A stretch of 64,000 nucleotides of DNA from Verrucomicrobiia bacterium (GCA_030427505.1 JAUICH010000021.1:1-64000); one strand, 5' to 3'; shown: positions 52,797 to 62,628, counted from the first letter of the stretch. The notes: generated from the letters alone by a model not told the origin. Numbers and translations are program-made.

Positions 52797-55700
52797 ATGA
52801 AATCCCACCGGTTCACCCTCTTCCACTCCTTTCCCTGGCTTCTAATATTCCTCGCCGTGGCCATGGCGGCCCACGCGGCGGACCCAAAGGACGCCTACGT
52901 CCCGCTGGACACCCAGGACCCGGAGACTCACCCGCCCACGCCGGAAGAAGCCGCCGCCGCGATCACCATGCCGGAGGGCTTTCAGGCCCGGCTCTTCGCG
53001 GGCGAGCCAGACGTACGGCAACCCATCGCCATGGCCTTCGACGACCGGGGACGGCTCTGGGTGGCGGAGAGCTATTCCTACCAGGAATGGGAAACCAAGG
53101 GCGAAGACCGCATTCTCATCTTTGAAGACACAGACAACGACGGACGCCACGACAGCCGGAAAGTCTTCTGGACCGGCGGCAATCACGTTTCCGCCATGGT
53201 CCCCGGCTGGGGCGGCGTGTGGGTGGGCGACGCGCCAAACCTGCTCTTCATCCCGGACCGGGATCGTGACGACGTGCCGGACGGCGAACCGGAAGTGGTC
53301 CTGGACGGCTGGACCACGGAAGCGCAGCACAATTTCATCAACGGCCTGACCTGGGGCATCGACGGCTGGCTCTACGGCCGCCACGGCATCAAGGCGCCCT
53401 CCCTGGTCGGCAAACCCGGCACGCCTGAGTCAGAGCGCACCGGCCTGGACTGCTCCATCTGGCGCTACCACCCGGTGACCCAGGAGTTCGAAGTGGTGTG
53501 CCGCGGCACGACCAACCCCTGGGGGCTGGACTGGAATGACAAGGGCGACGCCTTTTTCACCAACAACGTCACGGGCCACCTCTTCCACGCCATCCATGGC
53601 GCTTTCTTCCCCCGCATGGGCGACCGGGAGGATCCCTTCTGCAAGTACGTCTACTCCGGCATTCCCATGTGCGCGGATCACCTGCACCACGCGGGCACCA
53701 CGGACGACTGGACCAAGACCCGCGACGCCGAGGGCGTCCACGGCGAACTGGGCGGCGGTCACAGCCACTGCGGCGGCATGGTTTACCTGGGCGGCAAGTG
53801 GCCGGAGGAATACCGGAACACCATGTTCCTGTGCAACACCCACGGCCGGCGCCTGAACAACGACACACTGGAACGCCACCGTTCCGGCTACGTGGCGAAG
53901 CACCGCCCGGACTTCATGCTGGCGAACAATGACTGGTTCCGCGGCGTTACCGTTCTCTACGGCCCGGACGGAGACGTCTTTCTCTCTGACTGGGTGGACC
54001 TGGGCGAGTGCCACGACCGCGACGGCGTGCATCGCTCCTCCGGCCGCATTTACAAGCTGATCTATGGCGAACCCTCCCCGCCGAAACCGGTCAATCTCTG
54101 GGAAGATTCCGACACTGCCCTGGCAAAGTATCAATTGGACGGAAACGAGTGGTACGCCCGCATGGCGCGCCACGTTCTCCAACAGCGTTGCGCCGCCGGC
54201 ACGGTGGACAAGAACGCGGTGGGCGAGGTGCTCATCCCCGCGCTGATCAATGGCGACGACACCGCGCTCCGTCTCCGGGCGTTTCTCACCATGCACGTCA
54301 TCGAGGCCGTCCCGGGAGACATCCTCACCCACCTCATGGATGACGGAGACGAATACCTCCGCGCCATGGCCATCCGCCTTTCCACGGAGTATCCCTTCAC
54401 GGAGGATGAAAACCTGACGTTTGTCGTGTCCCCGGAAGATCCCTCGCCCCTGGTGCGCCTGGCCTGGACGAAGCTCCTGCAACGGGCGGAAGGAAATGAG
54501 ATAATCTGGCGCGTGGCTCAAGGCCTGGCGGGCCACACCGGCGACGCGGATGACCCCAACCTTCCCCTCATGATCTGGTTCGGCATCAAGGATGACGTGG
54601 CTGACTTTCCCGAGCAGGCGATCTCCCTCGCCGAACGAACCACCTACCCCACGCTTCACCACCATGTGGCGCGGCGGCTGGGAGAATCCGGCCACTACGG
54701 CGAAGTCCTAGCCCTGACCCAGCGCGTGGCGGCCATGGAAGTGATGGGTAGCGAGAAAGAATTCCGCGACCAGCAAACCAGCGACCTGCTGGCCGGGCTG
54801 GTCGAAGGACTGAAAGGACAAACGGATCTGAAAGCTCCCGAAGGCTGGGCGGAAACTTATGCCGCTTTCAAAGCCCGCCCGGACCTGCGCTCTCTGGCCT
54901 TCCGCCTCCAGGAATCTTTCGACCCGGTAGCGGCCCGCCAGGAAATGAAGGACCTCCTGGCCTCTAGCGAAACCTCGCTTGAGGAGAAGCGGATTGCCCT
55001 GGAAATCCTGACCACCTCCGGAGACAAGGCGATTCTACCTTCTATCCTGGCCCTCCTGGATGACAAAGCGCTGCGTTCCGATGCCATCCAGGCCTTGAAA
55101 GCTTTCAAAGAACCGGAGGTGTCGAAAGCCCTGCTGGAGCGCTTTGAAGACTTCGACTCAGACGACCAACTGCACGCTTCCAATACTCTGACCTCGAATC
55201 CCAAGTTTGCCGGGGAATTGCTGAAAGCCATGGGCGAGGGCAAAGTTCCGCGCCATGCCATTACGGCTTATCACGCCCGTCAGATTCAGAATTTCAAGAA
55301 AGACGACTTGAAGAAACTGCTCGCCAAAAACTGGGGTTCCATGGGTCAATCTTCCGGCGAAAAGAAGGAGACCATTACCTACTGGGAAAACCAACTGACT
55401 CCGGACGTGCTGGCGCATGCTGACATTGAAAACGGCCACGCCAAGTTCCAGATGCTCTGCATGGCCTGCCACACCCTGCACGGTGAAGGCGGCCAGATCG
55501 GTCCGGAACTGACCGGAGCCAACCGCGGCGATGTCTTCTACCTGCTGGAAAACGTGATCGATCCCAGCGCCACGCTGCCCCAGGACTTCCGCCTCACGAT
55601 CATCACTTTGAAAGACGGAGGCGTTCTAAGCGGAAATGTCATTTCCGAAAACGAATACTCCCTGACCCTGCGCGACCCGGCGGGTCATCACGACATTTCG

Positions 55701-55814
55701 ATCAAAGACATCAAAGAGCGGCAGACGCTGGAACAGTCCCTGATGCCGGAAGGACTGCTGTCCGCTTTGAAGCCGGATGAAGTCCGTGATTTGATCGCTT
55801 ATCTCCAAAAATGA
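52797..55814 (+). CDS. PVC-type heme-binding CxxCH protein (membrane-bound dehydrogenase-like)
   Basis: This 1005-residue exported protein has a signal peptide ending near AMAAHA. The N-terminal beta-propeller (about 50-420) starts ITMPEGFQARLFAGEPDVRQ and DDRGRLWVAESYSYQEW, the signature of the PVC-specific dehydrogenase family. A helical HEAT-like middle (about 440-850) follows. The C-terminal cytochrome c-like domain has LCMACHTLHGEGGQIGPELTG with heme ligands CMACH at about 888-892, and ends in DPSATLPQDF...DEVRDLIAYLQK. The family is thought to oxidise sugars or related compounds in the periplasm. Confidence 0.93.
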   Translation: MKSHRFTLFHSFPWLLIFLAVAMAAHAADPKDAYVPLDTQDPETHPPTPEEAAAAITMPEGFQARLFAGEPDVRQPIAMAFDDRGRLWVAESYSYQEWETKGEDRILIFEDTDNDGRHDSRKVFWTGGNHVSAMVPGWGGVWVGDAPNLLFIPDRDRDDVPDGEPEVVLDGWTTEAQHNFINGLTWGIDGWLYGRHGIKAPSLVGKPGTPESERTGLDCSIWRYHPVTQEFEVVCRGTTNPWGLDWNDKGDAFFTNNVTGHLFHAIHGAFFPRMGDREDPFCKYVYSGIPMCADHLHHAGTTDDWTKTRDAEGVHGELGGGHSHCGGMVYLGGKWPEEYRNTMFLCNTHGRRLNNDTLERHRSGYVAKHRPDFMLANNDWFRGVTVLYGPDGDVFLSDWVDLGECHDRDGVHRSSGRIYKLIYGEPSPPKPVNLWEDSDTALAKYQLDGNEWYARMARHVLQQRCAAGTVDKNAVGEVLIPALINGDDTALRLRAFLTMHVIEAVPGDILTHLMDDGDEYLRAMAIRLSTEYPFTEDENLTFVVSPEDPSPLVRLAWTKLLQRAEGNEIIWRVAQGLAGHTGDADDPNLPLMIWFGIKDDVADFPEQAISLAERTTYPTLHHHVARRLGESGHYGEVLALTQRVAAMEVMGSEKEFRDQQTSDLLAGLVEGLKGQTDLKAPEGWAETYAAFKARPDLRSLAFRLQESFDPVAARQEMKDLLASSETSLEEKRIALEILTTSGDKAILPSILALLDDKALRSDAIQALKAFKEPEVSKALLERFEDFDSDDQLHASNTLTSNPKFAGELLKAMGEGKVPRHAITAYHARQIQNFKKDDLKKLLAKNWGSMGQSSGEKKETITYWENQLTPDVLAHADIENGHAKFQMLCMACHTLHGEGGQIGPELTGANRGDVFYLLENVIDPSATLPQDFRLTIITLKDGGVLSGNVISENEYSLTLRDPAGHHDISIKDIKERQTLEQSLMPEGLLSALKPDEVRDLIAYLQK

Positions 55815-55950
55815 GAGAGGCCAAAATTTCCGCGATTTTTTGGCCCGCTCCGCTCCGATAGTAGTACGAATCGGTACAATTCTTGCGTCTTCAAGGTGGG
55901 CAGACTCTGGGAACGGATAACCTCCCCGCTTCCCATTGGCTGCCCCCGCC

Positions 55951-56844
55951 ATGAGAGTATTTGGAGTCGATTTCACGTCCGTACCTTGCGATCGCAAGCC
56001 GATCGTCGTGGCGGTTTGCGAATTTGAATCTGGGCTGCTTCGGCTGACAGGCCTGAAGCCACTGCCCAGCCTGGCTGCCTTTCGCTCGTTTCTGGAAGTC
56101 ATTTCGGACAGCGTGCAGATCACGGGGCTGGATCTTCCCTTCAGCCAGCCGCGGCGGCTGTTTGAGAATCTGGGGTATCCTCTGAACTGGACGCAGGCTT
56201 CCCGAAAAATCGCCGGGATGAATTGGCACCAGTTTCACAGCCTGCTCTTGGAATATCAGGAATTCCGCCCCCCGGGAGACCGTCATCATTTCCGGGTCAC
56301 GGACGAAATCGCGGCGGCGGCCAGTCCAATGAACACGGTCCGGCCCCCCGTGGCGCGCATGTACCACGCGGCCTTGCCTTTTCTTCTGGAAACGACTCTG
56401 TCCCTGGAACCCTGCCGTCCGGCCAACAACCGGTCCTGGGCGGTGGAGGCCTACCCCGCTCTCATCGTGCGCCGGGTCATTGGACGCACCTGCTACAAAG
56501 GCAGCCCCTACTGCGATGGCGAGGCGGTTCAGTCCGCCAACCGCGCCCTGGTGCTGGAGGCGCTACGTTCTCCCGGCATCCGGAAGGTCTTCGGCTTTGG
56601 CGTGGAGATTCCCGAGGACTTCGATCAACTCATTGTCGACGACGTGGCCGGCGACCGCCTGGATGCCATCTGTGCCGCGGTCCAAGCCGCCTGGGCCTGG
56701 ACTCGCCGGGACGAGGGGTTCGGCATCCCGGAAGGCGCCGATGCTCTGGAAGGCTGGATCGTGGACCCCTGCTTTGTTTCTCCCGCCCAGGCTACCCAAC
56801 CGGCGCCGAGCCGCCGGCTGGACCGGGAACTGACGTCCCACTGA
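55951..56844 (+). CDS. DUF429 domain protein
   Basis: This is a 297-residue cytoplasmic protein from the ATG at 55951 (a TTG lies 15 bases upstream). It has the DUF429 features: VFGVDFTSVPCDRKPIVVAV at the start, ITGLDLPFSQPRRLFENLG, WAVEAYPALIVRRVIGRTCY, and DDVAGDRLDAICAAVQAAWA near the end, with acidic residues like an RNase H-type fold. The function is unproven. It is 136 bp after the heme-protein gene and converges on the deacetylase gene (9 bp gap). Confidence 0.85.
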   Translation: MRVFGVDFTSVPCDRKPIVVAVCEFESGLLRLTGLKPLPSLAAFRSFLEVISDSVQITGLDLPFSQPRRLFENLGYPLNWTQASRKIAGMNWHQFHSLLLEYQEFRPPGDRHHFRVTDEIAAAASPMNTVRPPVARMYHAALPFLLETTLSLEPCRPANNRSWAVEAYPALIVRRVIGRTCYKGSPYCDGEAVQSANRALVLEALRSPGIRKVFGFGVEIPEDFDQLIVDDVAGDRLDAICAAVQAAWAWTRRDEGFGIPEGADALEGWIVDPCFVSPAQATQPAPSRRLDRELTSH

Positions 56845-56853
56845 GGCTGGGGA

Positions 56854-57783
56854 CTACTCTCCGAAAAACGGGAACAGTTTTTTCAACTGATCTTCCCCTG
56901 GTTGGCTGCCGTATTCGCAGACCTGGAAGGCTTCGGCATGTTTCACGTCTTTACCGTGTTCTTCGCCATACCATTGAATGAGCTGATCCCGGTACTTCTG
57001 CGCGGTCCGCATGAACCGGGCGTCCTGACTCTGCCGCACTTGCGCGATGCGCTGCACCCGTTCTTCTGACGTTTTGGGGGTGCGATTCTCATTGCCCAAG
57101 GCGCCTCCCTCCAGAAATTGGGACTCCATCACCGCCAGAGCGTCCAGCTTTTGGTCGATCGTCGCGTCGATATCGATCACGATGTCCGGGGTAAAGGGGT
57201 TCGGGTCCTCGAAACGGTCTTCGTAGTACATGAAGACGGGATTCTTCGTCAAGGCAGGCGTCTCTGGACAGAAGAAGGGCACGGTGACCATGAAGGCCGC
57301 GTCCTGGATGAGAATGCCGGTGTAGCGATGGTCCGGGTGGTAGTCGTTGGGCCGGTGCGCGATGACCAGATCCGCGTTCCACTCGCGAATCAATCTCGTG
57401 ATCTTCTTGCGGTTTTCCAGGGTAGGTTCCAGTTCGCCATCGTGGTTGTCCATGACCGTGACGGAAGTGCCCAGAATCTCGGCTGCCTTTTCCACTTCCG
57501 CCTGCCGGCGCTGGGCCAGCGGTCCGCCTGCTTCCCGCCAATGGCCGATGTCGCCATTCGTGACCGCCACGAATTTCACATGGTGCCCCTGTTTCGCCCA
57601 TAGAGCGCCCACCCCGGCAGCGCGCAATTCGCAGTCATCTGGGTGCGCGCCAAAGCAGATGATCCGCAACTTGCCGTCATCTTCCGCCTCCGCGGCTTGA
57701 GCTTGGGAACCGGTCCACCCAGAACTCATCAGCAAGAGCAGAACGGTGGCGAAGGACAAAAGAGAGAAAGGGGTCTTCATCAT
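56854..57783 (-). CDS. Exported PIG-L family deacetylase
   Basis: This is a 309-residue protein from the ATG at 57783, which opens a signal peptide (MMKTPFSLLSFATVLLLLMS). The frame runs further upstream, but those residues are not native-looking. The zinc motif is CFGAHPDDCEL (H47, D49 and D50). The second motif, HRPNDYHPDHRYTGILI, supplies the third ligand. The PIG-L/LmbE family removes acetyl groups from N-acetylglucosamine-type substrates. Its periplasmic location and the nearby sulfatases fit polysaccharide breakdown. Confidence 0.92.
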   Translation of the reverse strand: MMKTPFSLLSFATVLLLLMSSGWTGSQAQAAEAEDDGKLRIICFGAHPDDCELRAAGVGALWAKQGHHVKFVAVTNGDIGHWREAGGPLAQRRQAEVEKAAEILGTSVTVMDNHDGELEPTLENRKKITRLIREWNADLVIAHRPNDYHPDHRYTGILIQDAAFMVTVPFFCPETPALTKNPVFMYYEDRFEDPNPFTPDIVIDIDATIDQKLDALAVMESQFLEGGALGNENRTPKTSEERVQRIAQVRQSQDARFMRTAQKYRDQLIQWYGEEHGKDVKHAEAFQVCEYGSQPGEDQLKKLFPFFGE

Positions 57784-57936
57784 GACGGAAACGCTATCAG
57801 AGCGCAGCCGCGGCAGACAAGCACGGGCATGCCCCGTTGACCGTCTTTTCACGCGCCGCCCAAAAGGGGATGAGTCTGGCTGCCTTTCCTGCTTCCAGGC
57901 TTGCAGTTGCTTCCAATTCAAGGTATTCACCAAATC

Positions 57937-58107
57937 ATGAAGCATCTTTGCGCCATTTGCGTTTTGGCTGTGATTGTCCTTTCAGGCTGCGTAGCCGGAG
58001 ACGCTCCTCTGGGGCCCGAAGGCGGCTATCCCGAGCCGAGCAACCTGCGGACTCAGCAGCAGATTCAGGAAACGCACGAGCAGTACCTTCGCACGGGCGA
58101 TATTTGA
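57937..58107 (+). CDS. Small lipoprotein
   Basis: This 56-residue protein starts at the ATG at 57937. It has a signal peptide with a clear lipobox (CVLAVIVLSGC, Cys near residue 18). The mature part, about 38 residues, is Gln/Glu/Pro-rich (EPSNLRTQQQIQETHEQYLR) and could form a short helix. It has no known family. It is divergent from the deacetylase gene and followed by a strong hairpin. Confidence 0.65.
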   Translation: MKHLCAICVLAVIVLSGCVAGDAPLGPEGGYPEPSNLRTQQQIQETHEQYLRTGDI

Positions 58108-58137
58108 TCGCCCGCCTGGCCTTTCTCGACGGCTCCC

Positions 58138-58165
58138 GCTGAAACCGCGCGAAAGCGGTTTCAGC
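58138..58165. terminator. Strong hairpin between convergent genes
   Basis: GCTGAAACCGC-GCGAAA-GCGGTTTCAGC is a perfect 11 bp stem with a GNRA-like loop. It lies between the stops at 58107 (+) and 58184 (-). There is no T-run, but the stem is stable enough to act as a two-way terminator. Confidence 0.6.
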
Positions 58166-58183
58166 TTCCGTGTGGATCGCAAC

Positions 58184-60289
58184 TCAGCCGCCGTTCCGCG
58201 TCCGGCCGCCGCGCACGTTCAGGCCGATGGAGTAAAATCCCTTCCGCGCCGTCAGGTAGAGGGTCTTTCCTTCCGGGCCGCCAAAGGTGCAGTTCGCTGG
58301 CGCTTCCGGACAGGCGATCCGGGCAATTTCCTCGCCGGCGGGTGAGAAGATCCATACTTCACCCTTCCACGTGCAGTAGACGTTGCCGCGTTCGTCGATG
58401 GTCATGCCGTCGCTGCCCACCGGGGCGAAGTCACGCCGGTTCTCCAGGGCGCCGTCTTCCTTTACATCATAAGCCAGGATCTTTTCCGATCCCGGATCGG
58501 CCAGGTAGAGGGTCTGGTAGTCGTTGGAAAGGATGAGCCCGTTCGGCTTCACCGCGTCGTCCACCACCCGGCTGATCTTGCCGCCGCGATCGATATAGTA
58601 GACGCCCATGACGTCGAGTTCCATGTCGTCTTCTTTCCCATAGCGGGGATCGGTGAAATAGAGGCCGCCGATATCGTCCAGGACCAGGTCGTTCGGGCTG
58701 TTCAATTTCTTACCTTCGAAGCTGTCCGCGAGAACCGTGATCTCGTCGCCAAAAGTGCGGGTCACCCGGCGATTGCCGCCTTCACAGGCAATCAGGGCGC
58801 CGGCGGGCGTCCACATCAGCCCATTGGTCCGGCCGCTGTTTTCGCGGAACCGTTCCACTTCGCCGGACTCGGGTTTGTAGATATTGATGTGTTCGTTCGG
58901 GATATCGGAAAAATAGATCCAGCCGTTCGCCGCCTCCGCCGGGCCTTCGGTAAAGGTGAAACCCTCGGCCAATTTCTTCACTTCCGCGCCTTCCGGCACC
59001 ACGGGCGGAAGAGAGGCGGCGTCCGCCGGGGTAACCGGTTCGTCCGCCGGACGTTCCCCGGCGGTCCTGAGCCGTTCGACAGCCTTGAACTCCACGTTCA
59101 TGTCCTGCCCGCCATGCAGTTGGAGAGCCAGCAATCCGCTGGAGGCGCCCTCGGTGTCCACCAGATCCACGGTCTTGTGCCCGTTCAGATGGATCACGAT
59201 CCGCTGGCCGTGGGCGGATACCGTCAGCTCGTTCCATTCCTTTGGCTGAAAGGCTTTGGCGAGGACCGCTTCGTCCGGCTGCGCCATCCACTGGCGGCCC
59301 TGGGTTTCGTAGAGTCCGCCCACGTTTTTGCCGTCCGTGTCGATCTCCGCTTGAAAGCCACGGATGCCCTTTTCGTCGTCCGTCTTTTCCGCGCGGAAAA
59401 AGAACCCGCTATTTCCGGACAGAGCGCGAAAAACCACCTTGGCGGTAAAGTCACCGTACTCCGCTCCGCTGAACAGCAGGCTGTGGTGCTTCTGTTCGGC
59501 GGAGCTTTTCCCCACCAGCACCCCTTCTTTCACGGACCAGGAACTTTCGACATTGGGGTTCCATCCGCTCAGGTCCTTGCCGTTGAACAGCGGTTCCCAG
59601 TGACTTTCGCCCAGATCCTGGATGCGGATATTCCGCCAACGGACCTGCATCGTTTCTTCGCGGTTCCCGATGCCGTGCACCTGCAGAGCGATGAAGCCAC
59701 TCAGGGTCATGGGGTCCACCAGGTTCGCGGCGGGGACGCCGTTCAGCCAGGTCTTGATGGTGTCGCCAATAGCCTGGACTCGCACATGGTTCCACTCGTT
59801 CTGCTTGAAGGCGTATCGCGCCGCCGCGTTGCCGCGCAGGTCGTTGATCCAACCCCGGCGGCCTTCGTCATAGATGCCGGTGGTCCAGGCGCGGTCGGAG
59901 GGATCGATCTCCACCTGATAGCCATGCACCCGGCCCACGGGAATGTCTTTGCCCAGACCGATGGGCTGCGGATCGCCTTCCTGAAACTCATGGCTCCGGA
60001 TCTGGATGCCGGAATTCATCTGGGGATCGACCTTGAACTCCAACTCCAGGATGAAATCGCCATAGTCTTTCTCCGTGCAAAGAAAGCTGTTCGGCGTCTT
60101 GGGAACGGTGGTGCCGACAATGGCGCCGTCTTCCACGGCATACTTCGCCTCGCCGCCTCGCTGGACCCAGCCATCGAGTGTCTTGCCATCAAAAAGGTTT
60201 TTCCATTCTTCCGCGCGTGCGGACCGTGAGGCGAAAGCAGTGGCCAGGCTACCGGCCAGCAGTACGATCAAAAAGCGAGGGTAATTCAT
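58184..60289 (-). CDS. DUF1080-DUF1080-SMP-30/gluconolactonase fusion protein
   Basis: This 701-residue exported protein has a signal peptide ending near SARA. Two tandem DUF1080 (3-keto-disaccharide hydrolase) beta-sandwich domains follow: WKNLFDGKTLDGWVQRG with FILELEFKVDPQMNSGIQIR at about 28-215, and WEPLFNGKDLSGWNPN with FRALSGNSGFFFRAEK at about 230-410. A six-bladed SMP-30/gluconolactonase propeller (about 430-690) contains GFTFTEGPAEAANGWIYFSD, KLNSPNDLVLDDIGGLYFTD and GSDGMTIDERGNVYCTWKG. The fusion suggests stepwise processing of oxidised sugars (3-keto-glycoside cleavage and lactone opening) in the periplasm. Confidence 0.92.
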   Translation of the reverse strand: MNYPRFLIVLLAGSLATAFASRSARAEEWKNLFDGKTLDGWVQRGGEAKYAVEDGAIVGTTVPKTPNSFLCTEKDYGDFILELEFKVDPQMNSGIQIRSHEFQEGDPQPIGLGKDIPVGRVHGYQVEIDPSDRAWTTGIYDEGRRGWINDLRGNAAARYAFKQNEWNHVRVQAIGDTIKTWLNGVPAANLVDPMTLSGFIALQVHGIGNREETMQVRWRNIRIQDLGESHWEPLFNGKDLSGWNPNVESSWSVKEGVLVGKSSAEQKHHSLLFSGAEYGDFTAKVVFRALSGNSGFFFRAEKTDDEKGIRGFQAEIDTDGKNVGGLYETQGRQWMAQPDEAVLAKAFQPKEWNELTVSAHGQRIVIHLNGHKTVDLVDTEGASSGLLALQLHGGQDMNVEFKAVERLRTAGERPADEPVTPADAASLPPVVPEGAEVKKLAEGFTFTEGPAEAANGWIYFSDIPNEHINIYKPESGEVERFRENSGRTNGLMWTPAGALIACEGGNRRVTRTFGDEITVLADSFEGKKLNSPNDLVLDDIGGLYFTDPRYGKEDDMELDVMGVYYIDRGGKISRVVDDAVKPNGLILSNDYQTLYLADPGSEKILAYDVKEDGALENRRDFAPVGSDGMTIDERGNVYCTWKGEVWIFSPAGEEIARIACPEAPANCTFGGPEGKTLYLTARKGFYSIGLNVRGGRTRNGG

Positions 60290-60387
60290 TCTCAGTGAGT
60301 TGAGTGTTTAAACAAAAACGTAAAGGGTTGCGAAACGAGGGTCCGCGCACTCTAACGAACCCTGCCAGGGGAAACAAAGGCAAAGTG

Positions 60388-60410
60388 CTTGCTGGGTAGA
60401 AACCAGCAAG
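60388..60410 (-). terminator. Perfect hairpin downstream of a membrane protein gene
   Basis: CTTGCTGG-GTAGAAA-CCAGCAAG is a perfect 8 bp stem. On the minus strand it follows the stop at 60445 and is followed by T-rich sequence (CACTTTGCCTTTG), so it probably ends that transcript before the DUF1080 fusion gene begins at 60289. Confidence 0.5.
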
Positions 60411-60444
60411 GGCGCTCGCCGGAAGGCAAGAGCCGCGATTGCGT

Positions 60445-61107
60445 TCAGGGAACGGAACTTGGAGACGCGGACGCCGCTTCCAAAAATTCTATCATCAACT
60501 CGAGCCAACCCAGACCGTCTGCATTCCAGACAAAAATCGTGTATTCCCCAATCTTATAGAGGTACCCCGAAAGAGCCGGCTCCGACAGCTGTTGGAAATG
60601 ATACTGATCCGTCAGCGTAATAGGTAAGTATCTCCCAGAGTCTCTCAATCCGCCATCGATCTGTCTCCTGATGGTTTCAAACTCATCTTCCGTGGTTGGA
60701 AAGATGGCCGCCTCGAAAGATTTCCCCTCACCGGCACTGTAAGTGGCGTGGCGTGCCTTTTCTTCAAAGTTCAATCGCGGAATCGACACCTTTTCGTCCA
60801 CTCCAGTCCGGCGGTAGGCGCCTACATTCTCGGGGAACCACGCCTCCAGGCTCTCTGTATCCGAAGGAGGAGCCCATGACGCCACGGCCGAGTCGAACCT
60901 CGCCTGCGTCGCGGCCACATTCATGAACTTTTTGTAAGTCCTGGCACCTGAATAGATCGCGACAAAACCAAATCCAAGAACGGCGAGGACCACCACTATT
61001 CCACAACCCAGAAGTACCTTACCCGTCGTACTGATTCCTCCCTTTTTTGAAGAACTTCCGGAGGACTGAGGAGGAGACGCTGGCGGAGAAGACTGATCGG
61101 CATCCAT
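60445..61107 (-). CDS. Single-pass membrane protein, paralog of 62717-63313
   Basis: This 220-residue protein has a Ser/Pro-rich cytoplasmic leader, one membrane helix beginning STTGKVLLGCGIVVVLAVLG (about 26-48) and an extracytoplasmic domain. The phrases EAWFPENVGAYRRTGVDEKV and SIPRLNFEEKARHATY recur closely in the gene at 62717-63313. No known family is recognised. It is the first of two such paralogs flanking an exported sulfatase gene. The domain may sense or bind something in the periplasm, but nothing in it is catalytic by sight. Confidence 0.75.
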   Translation of the reverse strand: MDADQSSPPASPPQSSGSSSKKGGISTTGKVLLGCGIVVVLAVLGFGFVAIYSGARTYKKFMNVAATQARFDSAVASWAPPSDTESLEAWFPENVGAYRRTGVDEKVSIPRLNFEEKARHATYSAGEGKSFEAAIFPTTEDEFETIRRQIDGGLRDSGRYLPITLTDQYHFQQLSEPALSGYLYKIGEYTIFVWNADGLGWLELMIEFLEAASASPSSVP

Positions 61108-61203
61108 GGCGGGCCCAAGCTACTCTCTAAACTCGGCCAAATGCAATGGAATCTACCGGACCGGCGAAAATCCGCGATGCTCAATCCCCGGATACCGGGT
61201 CGC

Positions 61204-62628
61204 CTACTGATCGACGTGCGCGGCTTCCAGGTAACCCGTCAGTTTTTCCACCACGTCCGGGTGTTCCGCCGCCACGTCGCGGGTTTCTTCCTCGTCGGCC
61301 TTCAGGTCGTAGAGCTCCACGGGGCCATCGGGATTCTCGTCAGTGTTCAACCGGATGGCGGACCAGCGTTCCGTGACCACGCCGCGTTTGCCGCCTTTTT
61401 CGTGAAACTCCCAGTAGAGATATTCATGCTTTTTCTGTTCGCCGGGTTCTCCCAGCAGCGTGGGCAGAAATGAAAGGCCGTCCGTTTCCGGGACTTCCGC
61501 GTCCGGCACCCCAGCCACGCCGGCCAAAGTCACCAGCACATCCTGGAATCCGGACAGGTGGTCCGTCTCCGTGCCCGCCTCGATGGTACCGGGCCACCAG
61601 GCCAGCATGGGCTCGCGCACGCCGCCCTGGTAAACGTCCCGCTTCATGCCGCGCAGCTTTCCGTTGGAGTCGAAGAACTCCAGTTCGTGCCGTCCTTCCG
61701 CGTGGGGGCCGTTGTCACTGGAGAACAGGACCAGGGTGTTTTTCTCGATGCCGAGCACGCGCAGCCTTTCCAGGACGTCGCCCACGTAGCGGTCCACGTT
61801 TCCCATGATGGTGGCGAAGCCCTTTTCCGGTTCGGGCCAGTCGCGGTCGGTAAAGACCCCGTAGTCCAGGACCTCCATGCCGTTCCGCTGTTCCTTGTTG
61901 CCGCCGCCTTCGTTGTTGGCGTGCGGGATGTTCATCGCGAAGTAGAGGAAGAAAGGGCCATCCTTGTGCTCCTCAATGAAATCGAGCCCCTTTCGGGCGA
62001 TGAAGTCCGGCGCGTAGTCCACTTTCTTTTCCGCGACGCCCACGCCTTCTTTAAAGTCCGGCACGTCGCGGTATTCTTCCATGGTCACATTGCGCAGCGG
62101 CACTTTCTCCCCGTTTTCGATGAGGAACTCGGGGAAGAAATTGTGGGCGTGAAACATATTGGCGTAGCCATAGAAATAGTCGAAGCCCTGCTGATTCGGG
62201 TCGTCGCGGGGCGGGGGGTTGCCGATGCCCCACTTGCCCACGCAGCCGGTGGCGTAGCCCGCCGCCTTCAGCACTTCCGCCACGGTGACATCTTCCGGAT
62301 TCATGGGACCGTCGCCATTGCCGCGCACCGTGCAGTGCCCGGTGTGTTTGCCGGTCATGAGCACGCAGCGGGAGGGCGCGCACACCGGACAACCCGCGTA
62401 GTGGCGGGTGAACTTCATCCCCTCCGCCGCCATCCGGTCCAGGTTCGGCGTGGCCAGGGTTTTTTGCCCGTAGCAGCTCAGGTCGCCGTAGCCCAAGTCA
62501 TCTGCCAGGATGTAGATAATGTTGGGCTTCTCAGCAGCGGTGGCCAAAGTCTGAGCGGCGAAGAAAGACACGCCGGCTAAGACCAAGCCAGCCAGTAACC
62601 ACGGACGGAGGTTGATTGCGTTTCTCAT
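61204..62628 (-). CDS. Exported sulfatase (arylsulfatase family)
   Basis: This 474-residue protein has a signal peptide (cleavage near ATAAEK). NIIYILADDLGYGDLSCYG gives the metal-binding aspartates (about 43-44). CAPSRCVLMTGKHTGH at 83-98 holds the FGly cysteine C83 in the C-x-P-x-R motif with the conserved lysine and histidine after it. FLYFAMNIPHANNEGG and FSSDNGPHAEG complete the active site. It removes sulfate from carbohydrates or aryl esters in the periplasm. It is flanked by the two paralogous single-pass membrane protein genes on the same strand. Confidence 0.93.
   Translation of the reverse strand: MRNAINLRPWLLAGLVLAGVSFFAAQTLATAAEKPNIIYILADDLGYGDLSCYGQKTLATPNLDRMAAEGMKFTRHYAGCPVCAPSRCVLMTGKHTGHCTVRGNGDGPMNPEDVTVAEVLKAAGYATGCVGKWGIGNPPPRDDPNQQGFDYFYGYANMFHAHNFFPEFLIENGEKVPLRNVTMEEYRDVPDFKEGVGVAEKKVDYAPDFIARKGLDFIEEHKDGPFFLYFAMNIPHANNEGGGNKEQRNGMEVLDYGVFTDRDWPEPEKGFATIMGNVDRYVGDVLERLRVLGIEKNTLVLFSSDNGPHAEGRHELEFFDSNGKLRGMKRDVYQGGVREPMLAWWPGTIEAGTETDHLSGFQDVLVTLAGVAGVPDAEVPETDGLSFLPTLLGEPGEQKKHEYLYWEFHEKGGKRGVVTERWSAIRLNTDENPDGPVELYDLKADEEETRDVAAEHPDVVEKLTGYLEAAHVDQ

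Noticed and set aside
53430-54695. 421-codon minus-strand frame opposite the PVC heme protein
   Set aside because: Antisense shadow; the plus-strand protein has signal peptide, propeller and CMACH motifs.
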